The notes beneath the pieces were generated by a model that did no database searches, had not been told where the DNA came from, and saw only the letters and a list, made by a program, of their open reading frames with translations. This document shows positions 7,817-15,738 of a stretch of DNA of 40,304 bases, piece after piece. Position 1 is the first letter of the stretch, and each line of letters opens with the position of its first letter. This DNA is from Deltaproteobacteria bacterium (GTDB lineage Bacteria; Desulfobacterota; Desulfomonilia; UBA1062). Location: positions 1 to 40,304 of the forward strand of contig JAKLDU010000010.1 of the NCBI GenBank assembly GCA_022703355.1, in the 5' to 3' direction. Both the position numbers and the translations under genes were made by a program.

Positions 7817-9748
7817 TCAGATCTCGATCTGCGCGCCGATCTCCACCACCCGGTTGGGCTGTATCCCGAAGGAGGCCATGGGGGTCTGGGCGTTGCGGGA
7901 CATGAAGGCGAAGAACGCCTTGCGCCAGGCCGTCATGCGGGAGCTCCCGGAGGTGAGGAGCGTCTCGCGGCCCAGGAAGTAGGTCGTGACCTGCGGGTCG
8001 GTCACGAGGCCCTGGCGGGAAACGAGCTCCATGACCTTGGGCACGTTGGGCTGCTCCATGTACCCGAACCGGGCTACGAGGCGGTAGAACCCCTGGCCAA
8101 GGTCATCTATGGTCACCCTGCGCCCGTCGGGCACGACGGGGACGTCGAGGGTGGACAGGGTGAAGAGGACCACCTTCGCATGGAGGGTGTCGTTGTGCTT
8201 CAGGTGGTGGAGGAGCGCCGGGGGGGTCCCCTCGGGCGAGACCGTGAGGAAGACGGCCGCTCCGCGCACCCGGTGGACAGGGTGCAGCTTCAGGTCCTCG
8301 AGGAACAGGTCGATGGGGAAGCGGCTCTCCCGGAGCTTCTGCGCCAGCAGGGACCGGCCGTCCTTCCAGGTGGTCATGGCGATCATGACAAACGCCGCCA
8401 CGGCCAGCGGGAACCACCCGCCCTGGAAAAACTTCAGCAGGTTGGCCCCGAAGTAGGCGAGATCGAAGGAGAGGAACACGCCCACCAGGGGGATGACCTT
8501 CCACAGGGGCCAGTTCCATACCCTCATGAGCACGAAGCCGTAGATGATCGAGGTGAGCGTCATGGTGGCGGTCACGGCGATGCCGTAGGCGCCCGCGAGT
8601 CCGCTCGAGCTTCGAAATGCAAGGACCACCCCGATGCAGCACACCATCAGCGTGTGGTTCACCAGGGGGATGTAGATCTGCCCCCTGGTTTCCCGTGAGG
8701 TGTGGAAGACGCGCAGGCGCGGGCAGTACCCCATCTGGATCGCCTGCTGGGTGAGCGAGAAGGCCCCGGTGATGAGCGCCTGGGAGGCGATCACCGTGGC
8801 CGCGGTGGAGAGCGCCACCATGGGGTAGAGCAGGGCCCGGGGCACGAGGCCGTAGAAGGGGTTGAAGGCCTTGTCCGGATGGGCCAGGAGCAGGGCCCCC
8901 TGGCCGAGGTAGTTCAGGAGCAGCGCGGGGAACACGAAGGAGAACCACGACACCCGGATGGCCCCCCGCCCGAAATGGCCCAGGTCAGCGTAGAGCGCCT
9001 CGCACCCGGTGATGCAGAGCACCACCGACCCGAGGATGATGATCCCGTGGCGGCTGTGGACGGAAAAGAAGGTGAAGATATGGCCGGGGTTCAGGGCCAG
9101 GAAGATCTCCGGGTTCCGGAGGGACTCCACGAGCCCGAGCCCCGCGATGGTGAGAAACCACACGCACATGACCGGGCCGAAGACCCTCCCCACCCCGCGG
9201 GTCCCCCACCGCTGGACGAAGAACAGGGTCAGGAGGATGGCGCAGGTGAGGGGCACCACCAGGGGCGTCAGCGCCTTCGTGGCCACCTCGAGCCCCTCCA
9301 CCGCGGACAGGACCGAGATGGCGGGCGTGATGATGCCGTCGCCGTAGATGAGCGCCGCGCCGAAGATGGCGGCCGTGACCACGAAGGCGTACGCCCGGGA
9401 GGACCGGGTGCCGCTGCTCGAGCGAGCCAGGGCGAGGAGCGCGAACACGCCGCCCTCGCCCCGGTTGTCGGCCCGGAGCAGGAAGAGGACGTACTTGACG
9501 CACACCACGACCACCAGGGTCCAGAAGACGAGCGAGGTGACCCCGAACACGTTGACCTTTTCCACCGGGATGGCATGGATGCCGGAGAAGCATTCCTTGA
9601 CGGCATACAGGGGACTGGTGCCGATGTCCCCGAAGACGACCCCCAGGGCGCCGACGATCAGGGCGAGCTCTTTTTCGTGTGTGCCGGGCGACGGCTGGCC
9701 CGGCTCCGGACCGGACGGATCCGGGCCGGCGAAAGCGGAATCCTGCAT
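7817..9748 (-). CDS. kup: Kup-family low-affinity potassium uptake protein
   Basis: Potassium:proton symporter of the KUP/HAK/KT family in the cytoplasmic membrane, 643 aa (family usually about 620-660). The N-terminal signature GALGVVFGDIGTSPLYAVKE is present, followed by about 12 hydrophobic helices including IYGDGIITPAISVLSAVEGL. A cytoplasmic C-terminal domain ends in VEIGAQIEI. ATG 9748 has AAGGAGGG at good spacing. It stands alone, behind a c-di-AMP riboswitch and a sigma-70 promoter. Since c-di-AMP rises with potassium in known systems and this riboswitch class is an off switch, high potassium should shut the gene down (inference from the class). Confidence 0.96.
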   Translation of the reverse strand: MQDSAFAGPDPSGPEPGQPSPGTHEKELALIVGALGVVFGDIGTSPLYAVKECFSGIHAIPVEKVNVFGVTSLVFWTLVVVVCVKYVLFLLRADNRGEGGVFALLALARSSSGTRSSRAYAFVVTAAIFGAALIYGDGIITPAISVLSAVEGLEVATKALTPLVVPLTCAILLTLFFVQRWGTRGVGRVFGPVMCVWFLTIAGLGLVESLRNPEIFLALNPGHIFTFFSVHSRHGIIILGSVVLCITGCEALYADLGHFGRGAIRVSWFSFVFPALLLNYLGQGALLLAHPDKAFNPFYGLVPRALLYPMVALSTAATVIASQALITGAFSLTQQAIQMGYCPRLRVFHTSRETRGQIYIPLVNHTLMVCCIGVVLAFRSSSGLAGAYGIAVTATMTLTSIIYGFVLMRVWNWPLWKVIPLVGVFLSFDLAYFGANLLKFFQGGWFPLAVAAFVMIAMTTWKDGRSLLAQKLRESRFPIDLFLEDLKLHPVHRVRGAAVFLTVSPEGTPPALLHHLKHNDTLHAKVVLFTLSTLDVPVVPDGRRVTIDDLGQGFYRLVARFGYMEQPNVPKVMELVSRQGLVTDPQVTTYFLGRETLLTSGSSRMTAWRKAFFAFMSRNAQTPMASFGIQPNRVVEIGAQIEI

Positions 9749-9799
9749 GGAAAGACCCTCCTTACCTTTTCAGAGGCCAGGCCTCCGAAAGCCGGAAGG

Positions 9800-9930
9800 T
9801 CTCACCTCTTCGACGCCTACGAGGTTAGCTGACGGGCTCGGGCCGAAGAGATTGCCCTACGCTTTTTTATGCGATACGCCCCGTTTCCTGGGTCCCCCGC
9901 TCCCTGCCGTGCAGGGATTGAGCGATGTGA
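9800..9930 (-). ncRNA. ydaO/yuaA-class c-di-AMP riboswitch in the kup leader
   Basis: Reading the minus strand, the leader has the conserved blocks of the ydaO class in order: ATCGCTCAATCCC near the 5' end, GCGGGGGACCCAGG, then GGGCAATCTCTTCGGCCCGA, CCCGTCAGCTAACCTCGTA and GGCGTCGAAGAG. These match the B. subtilis ydaO leader blocks recalled from memory. The 3' part holds ACCTT and AAGGT segments that can pair around a GC-rich stem just before the AAGGAGGG ribosome site. Regulation could therefore act on ribosome access; no T-run terminator is seen. Confidence 0.88.
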
Positions 9931-9935
9931 AATTC

Positions 9936-9964
9936 TTCCTACGCTCCTGATTTTCTTTTGTCAA
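9936..9964 (-). promoter_or_regulatory. Predicted sigma-70 promoter of kup
   Basis: Minus-strand -35 TTGACA (9964-9959) and -10 TAGGAA (9941-9936), 17-nt spacer. The predicted start near 9929 coincides with the 5' end of the riboswitch. Confidence 0.6.
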
Positions 9965-10001
9965 TGATGTCGCGGCAGGCGCCGGGCGCCCTCCCGCTCC
10001 T

Positions 10002-11150
10002 TCAGGAGCACAGTGAGCGGCCGAGCTTTTCCTGCCTGATCCTGGCCACGTTGCCCGCGATCTTCATGAAGGACACGAGGTCGTTGGCGAGGACGGCATA
10101 GTCGTGCCCCATCTCGAGGCCGGCCAGGCCCGTGATGGCGCTCAGGCGCTCCTGGACGTCGCTCGCCGCCTGCCTCAGGTAGAGCGACAGGGACAGGAGC
10201 CCGGGGTGGCCCGCACCCCCCTCGTCGAGCATCCGCGCCCCTTCCCGGGAGAGGAGCTCCAGGGACTCCAGTGCCGCTGCCACCCAGCCGAGGGCCGAGG
10301 CGACGTCCCGGCCCGGGTCCGCCCCCCTTTCCCGGAGGGCGCGGGCGATCATCCCCGCCTGGGCCCTGGCGCCGCCGATGAAGGGGGCCGTCATCATCAC
10401 GTCCTCCACCTGCCGGAAGGGCAGCGCGATGTCTTCGTAGGCGCGGCCCTCCCTGCCGATGACGCCCTCTGCCGGCACCCGGCAGCCGTCGAGGATGATC
10501 CCGCCGTGGGGGCAGGGCCGCAGGAATCCCAGGTCCATGGGGGCGGTCCTCTCCAGGCCCCTTGCTTGCCCGGGCACCAGAAAGGCCGTGTAGCTCTTCC
10601 TGCCCCCCCCCTCGGCCGTTATGGCGAGCACCACGAACAGGGTGGCCATGGGGCCGTTGGTGAGGTAGGCCTTCTCCCCGGAAAGGACAAAGGAGCCCCC
10701 TTCGCGCCGGGCCATCGTGGTGAGCTTCCCGGGGTGGCCCCCCACGCCGGGCTCGGAGATGGCCAGGCAGGGGATCTCCTTCCCCGAGGCGAGAGAAGGC
10801 AGGCAGTCGCCCTTCTGCCCGTCCGTGCCGAAGCCCAGGATCACGAACCGGGAGATGAGGACGTGCATGAGCCACGACATCGCCGTGCCCAGGCTGCGGC
10901 CGTGCTCCACCAGGGCCTGGGCGGCGACCGCCAGGTGCAGCCACCCTCCCCCCGCGCCCCCGCTCGCCCGGGGGACGCCGATCCCGAACAGGGCCTGCTT
11001 CTCCATGGCCTCGTGCAGATCGGGGGGAAAGACGACGAGGTTTTGCAGGTCGCCCCGGGGTGCGACCTCCTCCCGGGCAAACCGGGAAACCATGTCCTTC
11101 AGGGCCTTCAGCTCCGCATCCGAGTTCGTCACGACAGCCTCCCGGGTCAT
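10002..11150 (-). CDS. Divergent acyl-CoA dehydrogenase family protein
   Basis: FAD-linked acyl-CoA dehydrogenase fold, 382 aa, the usual length. Seen: the flavin-binding segment AISEPGVGGHPGKLTTMA and the following VLSGEKAYLTNGP, corresponding to the family's EP-x-GSD and GEK-x-WITN blocks. The C-terminal region is atypical: the usual YGG-x-GY motif and the nearby catalytic glutamate block are replaced by ITGLAGLEMGHDY, so substrate and even activity are uncertain. ATG 11150 has no clear Shine-Dalgarno site; a start at residue 20 (MVSRFAREE) is possible. It lies about 90 bp downstream of the VWA gene and may share its transcript. Confidence 0.8.
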   Translation of the reverse strand: MTREAVVTNSDAELKALKDMVSRFAREEVAPRGDLQNLVVFPPDLHEAMEKQALFGIGVPRASGGAGGGWLHLAVAAQALVEHGRSLGTAMSWLMHVLISRFVILGFGTDGQKGDCLPSLASGKEIPCLAISEPGVGGHPGKLTTMARREGGSFVLSGEKAYLTNGPMATLFVVLAITAEGGGRKSYTAFLVPGQARGLERTAPMDLGFLRPCPHGGIILDGCRVPAEGVIGREGRAYEDIALPFRQVEDVMMTAPFIGGARAQAGMIARALRERGADPGRDVASALGWVAAALESLELLSREGARMLDEGGAGHPGLLSLSLYLRQAASDVQERLSAITGLAGLEMGHDYAVLANDLVSFMKIAGNVARIRQEKLGRSLCS

Positions 11151-11164
11151 TCACGGCAGGAGAA

Positions 11165-11254
11165 GGGTTTCCCCCTGCTCATAGGATAAGCGACACTGCT
11201 GACTTCTTCACTTCGCGCACCGATAGGGGTTCCCCATGCTCACAGGATAAGCTC
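11165..11254. repeat. Imperfect direct repeat copying the 3' end of the VWA gene
   Basis: A 28-bp unit at about 11165-11191 (core CTCATAGGATAAGC) recurs about 62 bp away at about 11227-11253 (core CTCACAGGATAAGC). The second copy covers the stop codon and last codons (ELIL-stop) of the VWA gene; the first is a non-coding copy downstream of it. Confidence 0.6.
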
Positions 11255-12619
11255 TTCCACGAAAGCCACGAGCTGGTTGAGGTTCCGGCACTCCCGGAGC
11301 TCGTGGCAGTGGGCCTTGTAGGCGAACATCTCGGAGTCGCCCGTGTTCCAGGCGCTCTCGGGCTCGGGGTTGAGCCAGATGAGCCTGCGGCACTTCTCCC
11401 GCATCTCCTCGAGGATCCGGTCCTCGGGGTGGAAGTAGTTCGACCGGGCGTCGCCGATGATGATGAGGGTGGTCTTCTTGTTCAGGGTGTCCATGTGGTT
11501 CTTCCTGAACTGGCGAAAGGTCTCGCCGTAGTCGGTCTGGGCGTTGTAGTCGATGTCCATCTCCCTGAGCACCTTCACGATGGCGTGGTTGATCTCCTCC
11601 TCCTCGAGGACCTTCGTCACCTCCACGGGCCTGTTCACGAAGATGAAGGAGTGGACCCGGGTGAAGCACTCCTGGAGGGAGTAGAGGATGTTGAGCATGA
11701 AGCGCGCCGCGGAGAACACCGAGCTGGAGATGTCGCACAGGGTGACGATCTTGCCCCTCTTCGGGGGCTTCTTCCGGAACCGGATGTCGATGGGCACGCC
11801 GTCGTACCTGCCCGCGGCCCGGATCGTCCTCTTCGCGTCGAGCACACCCCGGCTGCTCGAGGCGTAGCGCCTGCTCATGATGTCCTTGAGCTTGCGCACG
11901 AGCCGGTCGATGAGCTCGCGGACCCGCTCGATCTCCTGGGGCGTGAGCGCGGAGAAGGGGCGCTCTCCCAGCTGGCCGAGGTACTGCTCGTGGGTCCTCT
12001 GCTGGACCCCCTCGTTGTGGGGCCTCGGCTCCCGGAGCAGGATGTCGTAGGCCCGGTCCATCTGCTCGCGGAAGCGCCTGCGGAGATTGCCCCGGGTCTC
12101 CTCCCGGTAGTCGAAGGGGTTCTCCTCGATGATCCTATCGATGCGCGACCGGGTGTCGTTGAGCTGGACCATGACCATGAGCCGGGACGCCAGCGGACCC
12201 AGGTTGAACTTCCGGCCCTGCTCCGGGTCGGCCTCCTCCGTCTGGACCCTGCGGATGAGCTCCAGGAAGCCCATGGGGTCGCCCGAGAGGAAGTCGAGGA
12301 TGGCCTCGTGGTTCTCGCTCCCGCGCACCTGCTTCTGGAGCTGCTCGATGAGCTGGTCCATCTTCTGGGGCGTGGCGTCGGTGTCGTCGAGGTCGATGTC
12401 CTGCCTGAGCTCGTGGAAGTAGAGGCGGTAGAGCCGGTCGAACTGGGCCTGCTCGCGCCTGCTCTTGGCGAAGTTCGCCCGCAGGACCGAGCGGAACTCG
12501 TCCTCGTTGAGCATGTTGATGAGGGCGAGCTGCGAGATGCAGTCCACCACCTCCGAGGTGGAAACCCGGTAGCCCGCCGTGCGGCAGCAGGCCACGAACT
12601 TCAGGATGGCGTTGACCAT
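11240..12619 (-). CDS. VWA domain protein, CoxE-like
   Basis: 459 aa. The C-terminal half (from about residue 270) is a von Willebrand factor A domain with the MIDAS motif CDISSS, preceded by the basic IRFRKKPPKRGKIVTL strand typical of CoxE/YehP-type proteins. The rest of the fold, with a TTLIIIGDARSN strand and RRLIWLNPEPESAW, also matches. The N-terminal half is charged and helical with no recognised domain. The gene begins 9 bp after moxR. MoxR/VWA pairs are known to act as ATP-driven chaperones that mature metal enzymes or complexes; the client here is not identified. No signal peptide, so cytoplasmic. Confidence 0.85.
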   Translation of the reverse strand: MVNAILKFVACCRTAGYRVSTSEVVDCISQLALINMLNEDEFRSVLRANFAKSRREQAQFDRLYRLYFHELRQDIDLDDTDATPQKMDQLIEQLQKQVRGSENHEAILDFLSGDPMGFLELIRRVQTEEADPEQGRKFNLGPLASRLMVMVQLNDTRSRIDRIIEENPFDYREETRGNLRRRFREQMDRAYDILLREPRPHNEGVQQRTHEQYLGQLGERPFSALTPQEIERVRELIDRLVRKLKDIMSRRYASSSRGVLDAKRTIRAAGRYDGVPIDIRFRKKPPKRGKIVTLCDISSSVFSAARFMLNILYSLQECFTRVHSFIFVNRPVEVTKVLEEEEINHAIVKVLREMDIDYNAQTDYGETFRQFRKNHMDTLNKKTTLIIIGDARSNYFHPEDRILEEMREKCRRLIWLNPEPESAWNTGDSEMFAYKAHCHELRECRNLNQLVAFVEELIL

Positions 12620-12628
12620 GGGTCGACC

Positions 12629-13537
12629 CTACTTAAGGACGCTCGCCGCGTTCGCCTTGACCATCTGGGCGTCAGCCCGGTACTTGCAGATCATGTTCAG
12701 GGTGTCCGCGAGCACCCTGCTGTCGATGCTCTCCACGGACAGCGCCACCAGCGACCTGGCCCAGTCGATGGTCTCGGAGATGCAGGGGTTCTTCTTGAGG
12801 CCGAGCTCCCGGATGGCGCGCACCGCGTCCACGATCCGTGCCGCCAGCGTGTCGCTGATCTCGGGGAGCTTGAGCTTGACGATGCGGAACTCGAGGTCGC
12901 GCTCGGGGTAGTCGATGTAGATGTGGATGCAGCGGCGCTTGAGGGCGTCGCTCATGTCGCGGTAGTTGTTCGAGGTCAGCAGCACGTAGGGGATGACCTT
13001 CGCGGTCTTCGTGCCCAGCTCGGGGATGGTCACCTGGTAGTCGCTCAGGAGCTCCAGGAGGAAGGCCTCGAACTCGGGGTCGGCCTTGTCCACCTCGTCC
13101 ACCAGGAGCACCACCCGCTCTTCGGAGGAAATGGCCTGCAGGAGCGGCCGGGGCTGGATGAAGCGCTCGGAGAAGAAGGCGTCCTCGTGGGAGGCGATCT
13201 TGTCCACCGCGTCCTTGAGGTTATGCGCCCCTGCGATGACGTCGCCGATCTTTTCCTTGACCATCTGGGTGTACAGGAGCTGCTTCGCGTATTCCCACTC
13301 GTAGAGGGCTTTCGACTCGTCGAGCCCCTCGTAGCACTGGAGCCGGATGAGCTGAAGCCCCAGCGCGCGGGAGATGGCCTTCGCCAGCTCGGTCTTGCCC
13401 ACGCCGGCGGGCCCTTCCACCAGGATGGGCTTGTCCGTCACGGAGGCCAGAAACACCACCGTGGCGATCTCCCGGGAGGTCACGTACCCCGCGCCCTCGA
13501 GTTTTTCCTGTACCTCTCTGACATCGTTGAAGCTCAT
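12629..13537 (-). CDS. MoxR-family AAA+ ATPase
   Basis: 302 aa. Walker A GPAGVGKTELAKAI near residue 47, Walker B VVLLVDEVDKAD, sensor 1 VLLTSNN and an arginine-finger region LKRRCIHIYIDYPE identify the MoxR group. The start MSFNDV at 13537 is preferred over 13576 because AAAAGGA sits 8 nt upstream. It pairs with the VWA gene directly downstream, the usual MoxR-CoxE arrangement for chaperone-like assembly of metallo-enzymes. A 9-bp inverted repeat lies in its upstream region. Confidence 0.92.
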   Translation of the reverse strand: MSFNDVREVQEKLEGAGYVTSREIATVVFLASVTDKPILVEGPAGVGKTELAKAISRALGLQLIRLQCYEGLDESKALYEWEYAKQLLYTQMVKEKIGDVIAGAHNLKDAVDKIASHEDAFFSERFIQPRPLLQAISSEERVVLLVDEVDKADPEFEAFLLELLSDYQVTIPELGTKTAKVIPYVLLTSNNYRDMSDALKRRCIHIYIDYPERDLEFRIVKLKLPEISDTLAARIVDAVRAIRELGLKKNPCISETIDWARSLVALSVESIDSRVLADTLNMICKYRADAQMVKANAASVLK

Positions 13538-13580
13538 GGTGAATATCCTTTTCTTTATGAAAGTTGTATCCTTCATCCTA

Positions 13581-13612
13581 GCATGTTTGAGAGCTTAAAT
13601 ATACAAACATGC
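13581..13612. promoter_or_regulatory. Inverted repeat between the lipoprotein gene and moxR
   Basis: GCATGTTTG (13581-13589) and CAAACATGC (13604-13612) form a perfect 9-bp dyad around an AT-rich 14-nt spacer. It lies after the lipoprotein stop codon and upstream of moxR. It could be an operator for moxR or a weak terminator hairpin; no T-run follows. Confidence 0.4.
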
Positions 13613-13641
13613 CGGGCGTCCCCGGAGGGATCGTCCCGGGC

Positions 13642-14652
13642 TCAGTTGTCCCAGCGGAGATCGTCCACGCTCTGGGGGAAGTCGCCGGGCGGGTAGAACC
13701 CCAGGCAGTCCTCGCTGTCATCGGTGATGTAGCGCAGTGCGCCCGTCCCGTTCGGCGGGTTGAGACCGGCGTCGGTGATGGTCACGTCGGTCGAGTTGTT
13801 GAAGTCATTGATGTCGAGCGTGATGTAGTACTCCCTGTCCGACCCGGTGGTGGCGTTGTTCCTCGCCATGAAGGCCATCTCCGAGCTGCTTTCCACGCCG
13901 CCCCCTCCCATGGCCTCCCAGTTGCCCCCCGCGTCGGTGCACACGGAGAGTCGAAACGTCCGGTCTTCCATGTCGCCGTCCCACATGAACTGGATGCCCT
14001 TGTCGGAGTCGGTGACGCTCGCGTGCCAGACCCCGAGGGAGCTCCCGTTCCGGATGGCGTAGAAGACCCCGGCGTCGGTGGTCCCGGAGGTGTACTGCTC
14101 GACGATGACCTCCCGGTCGCCCACGATCATGAAAGCCATGTGCACGGTGAGGCTCCCGGAGCGCACCGTGACGATCCGGTCCACGGGCACGCTCATGACC
14201 TCCTGGAAAAACCACTTCAGAAAGGGCACGTCCACCCCGTTGACCTCGGTCTCCACCGTGGCCGTGTCGTCGCCTGCGGTCGCTTCACCCTCGATGTCGA
14301 AGCTTTCCGAGAAGCCGTTCACCAGCTCGATGTGCTCGTCGAAAATGCTCAGCTGGGTGTAGATGCTCTGGTAGTCGTCGAGGGTGGTGTTGAACATCTT
14401 TCCCAGGACGCCGTTGGAGTTGGTCCTTGACCAGCCCGTCCACGAGCTCAGCACGCTGCTCCCGGAAGAAAACACGGCGGACCCGATGTAAGGCGTGCAG
14501 GTCTTCACGTCGTCGCTGTACGCGTTCAGGGTCGCGCCCTGGTAGGACGAGGTGCCGCCGTTGGAATCGTCATCGTCACTGATCGAGTCGTCGCCGCACC
14601 CGGCGAGGAATGAAGCCGCGATGACCGCCACAAGCACAAGGATCTTCTTCAT
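13642..14652 (-). CDS. Hypothetical lipoprotein
   Basis: 336 aa. A type II signal peptide is clear: MKKILVLVAVIAASFLAGC with the lipobox LAGC at residues 16-19, followed by an acidic, Ser/Gly-rich linker (DDSISDDDDSNGG). The mature part is rich in Ser, Thr, Asp and Gly, with many beta-prone stretches and four later cysteines; I recognise no family. A GAGGGGG ribosome site precedes the ATG. It is separated from moxR by about 100 bp with an inverted repeat, so co-transcription is uncertain. Confidence 0.85.
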   Translation of the reverse strand: MKKILVLVAVIAASFLAGCGDDSISDDDDSNGGTSSYQGATLNAYSDDVKTCTPYIGSAVFSSGSSVLSSWTGWSRTNSNGVLGKMFNTTLDDYQSIYTQLSIFDEHIELVNGFSESFDIEGEATAGDDTATVETEVNGVDVPFLKWFFQEVMSVPVDRIVTVRSGSLTVHMAFMIVGDREVIVEQYTSGTTDAGVFYAIRNGSSLGVWHASVTDSDKGIQFMWDGDMEDRTFRLSVCTDAGGNWEAMGGGGVESSSEMAFMARNNATTGSDREYYITLDINDFNNSTDVTITDAGLNPPNGTGALRYITDDSEDCLGFYPPGDFPQSVDDLRWDN

Positions 14653-15194
14653 AGGCCCCCCTCAGGGCGGAAGTACCCGCATCCCATTCTATATACCAAA
14701 TCGGGAGAGCTTTCCAGCGGCCAGTGGCCCCCGCCCTCCAGGGGCAGGTGCCGCAGGGATAGCAACCCGGGGGGAAAGACCGGGAGTATCCTCACCCTGA
14801 AGGCGCAGGTGCAGCAGCGGGCAGGACGACTCCCCCGTAACCGCCGGAGGGGGGCTTCCGGGCGGGCAACGTTTTCCCGGCTGGTCGCCGCGCCGTGGCC
14901 GGGCACTCAGAAGCCGATGCCCGCGCAAGGCTGCGCCCTCCGCACGGGCCGCGTGCGGGGCTTGAGTTTGATGTGCGGGGGTTTATTCTATAACTTCTAA
15001 GGGTGCCCTGATGCGGGCAGCTATTCAAAGAGGTGGAGATTGAAAGGGGGTGTGAGAGCGATCGCGGCAGGCCTCGGGGTCATGCCCGGCCAGGGGAAAC
15101 AGCAGGTTCACCGTGCATCTTTCCGCCTCCCGGGCGTTTTTCCACACGTTGCCTTCGGGCAGATACCATCAAATCTGATGTGAGGAGGTTTTGT
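14653..15194. other. 542-bp gap between divergent genes, no gene recognised
   Basis: Very GC-rich with several potential stems and no open frame that looks coding. On the plus strand, TATAAC at 14989-14994 is a fair -10 for a long-leader transcript reaching the ComEA-like gene, but the -35 is poor. On the minus strand, TATAGA sits 17 nt from TGGAAA upstream of the lipoprotein gene and could be its promoter. The segment 14735-14820 holds two similar CAGGTGC-GCAG stretches. I could not match it to a riboswitch class. Confidence 0.4.
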
Positions 15195-15542
15195 ATGAAG
15201 AAGTTTACCGTATCGGCAGGGGTGTTCCTGGTCATTTTCCTGTTCGGCACCGTGGCCTGTGCGCAGGCCAGGGAGATCGGTCAGGGCAAGCTCAACGTCA
15301 ACACCGCCACCGTCGAGGAGTTCCAGCTGCTTCCCGGCATAGGGCCTTCCATGGCCAAAGGCATCGTCGCCTCGAGGACGGCGAAAGGCCCGTTCAAATC
15401 CTTGAACGACATGGAAAAGATCAAGGGCATCGGGAAAAAGAAGCTGGCCAAGCTGCGCCCCTACCTCAAGACCGATGGCGAATCGAATTTCGAGCCGGCG
15501 AAGCAGAAGCCGGTGGGTGGAGCAAAGAAGCCCGTGTCCTGA
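15195..15542 (+). CDS. Secreted ComEA-like helix-hairpin-helix protein
   Basis: 115 aa. An N-terminal signal peptide (MKKFTVSAGVFLVIFLFGTVACAQA) is followed by a ComEA-type double helix-hairpin-helix domain: LNVNTATVEEFQLLPGIGPSMAKGIV, then FKSLNDMEKIKGIGKKKLAKL. ComEA proteins bind DNA outside the cytoplasmic membrane. The Lys/Pro-rich tail (about 20 residues) has no recognised fold. GAGGAGG lies 6 nt before the ATG. It is isolated from other competence genes, although comF lies 5 kb away, so a role in DNA uptake is only suggested. Small HhH proteins of this type are common in Desulfobacterota with unproven function. Confidence 0.85.
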   Translation: MKKFTVSAGVFLVIFLFGTVACAQAREIGQGKLNVNTATVEEFQLLPGIGPSMAKGIVASRTAKGPFKSLNDMEKIKGIGKKKLAKLRPYLKTDGESNFEPAKQKPVGGAKKPVS

Positions 15543-15599
15543 GGGCAGAGCTCACCGGCCGTTTATAAGCCGGAGAGTCTCTGCGCAGGGTGTCGATCA

Positions 15600-15623
15600 G
15601 GCCGGTGCCTCCGGGCACCGGCC
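15600..15623. terminator. Perfect GC-rich hairpin between converging genes
   Basis: GGCCGGTGCC (15600-15609), a TCCG loop and GGCACCGGCC (15614-15623) make a perfect 10-bp stem. It lies 58 bp after the ComEA-like gene and 115 bp from the end of the converging J-protein gene. No T-run on either side, so termination is likely but not certain. Confidence 0.45.
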
Positions 15624-15738
15624 CTATGCGGGCGCGGACATGAGGGCATAGAGTGAATCGGCGGCAAAGATCACGGCACCAGCCTTTTGCGGGTACGGGG
15701 CATGAGGGGCGCATTTCCCGCAGGCCCCCTGCGCCGGG

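Noticed and set aside
9800-9930. Possible protein-coding leader of kup
   Set aside because: No open frame of useful length, and conserved riboswitch blocks explain the sequence better.
14653-15000. Possible cobalamin riboswitch on the minus strand upstream of the lipoprotein gene (GGGGGCCACTG seen)
   Set aside because: Only the GCCACTG box is present; the other conserved blocks of the class are missing.
15033-15194. Upstream extension of the ComEA-like gene from a TTG at 15033
   Set aside because: It would bury a clear signal peptide in the middle of the protein; ATG 15195 has GAGGAGG directly upstream.
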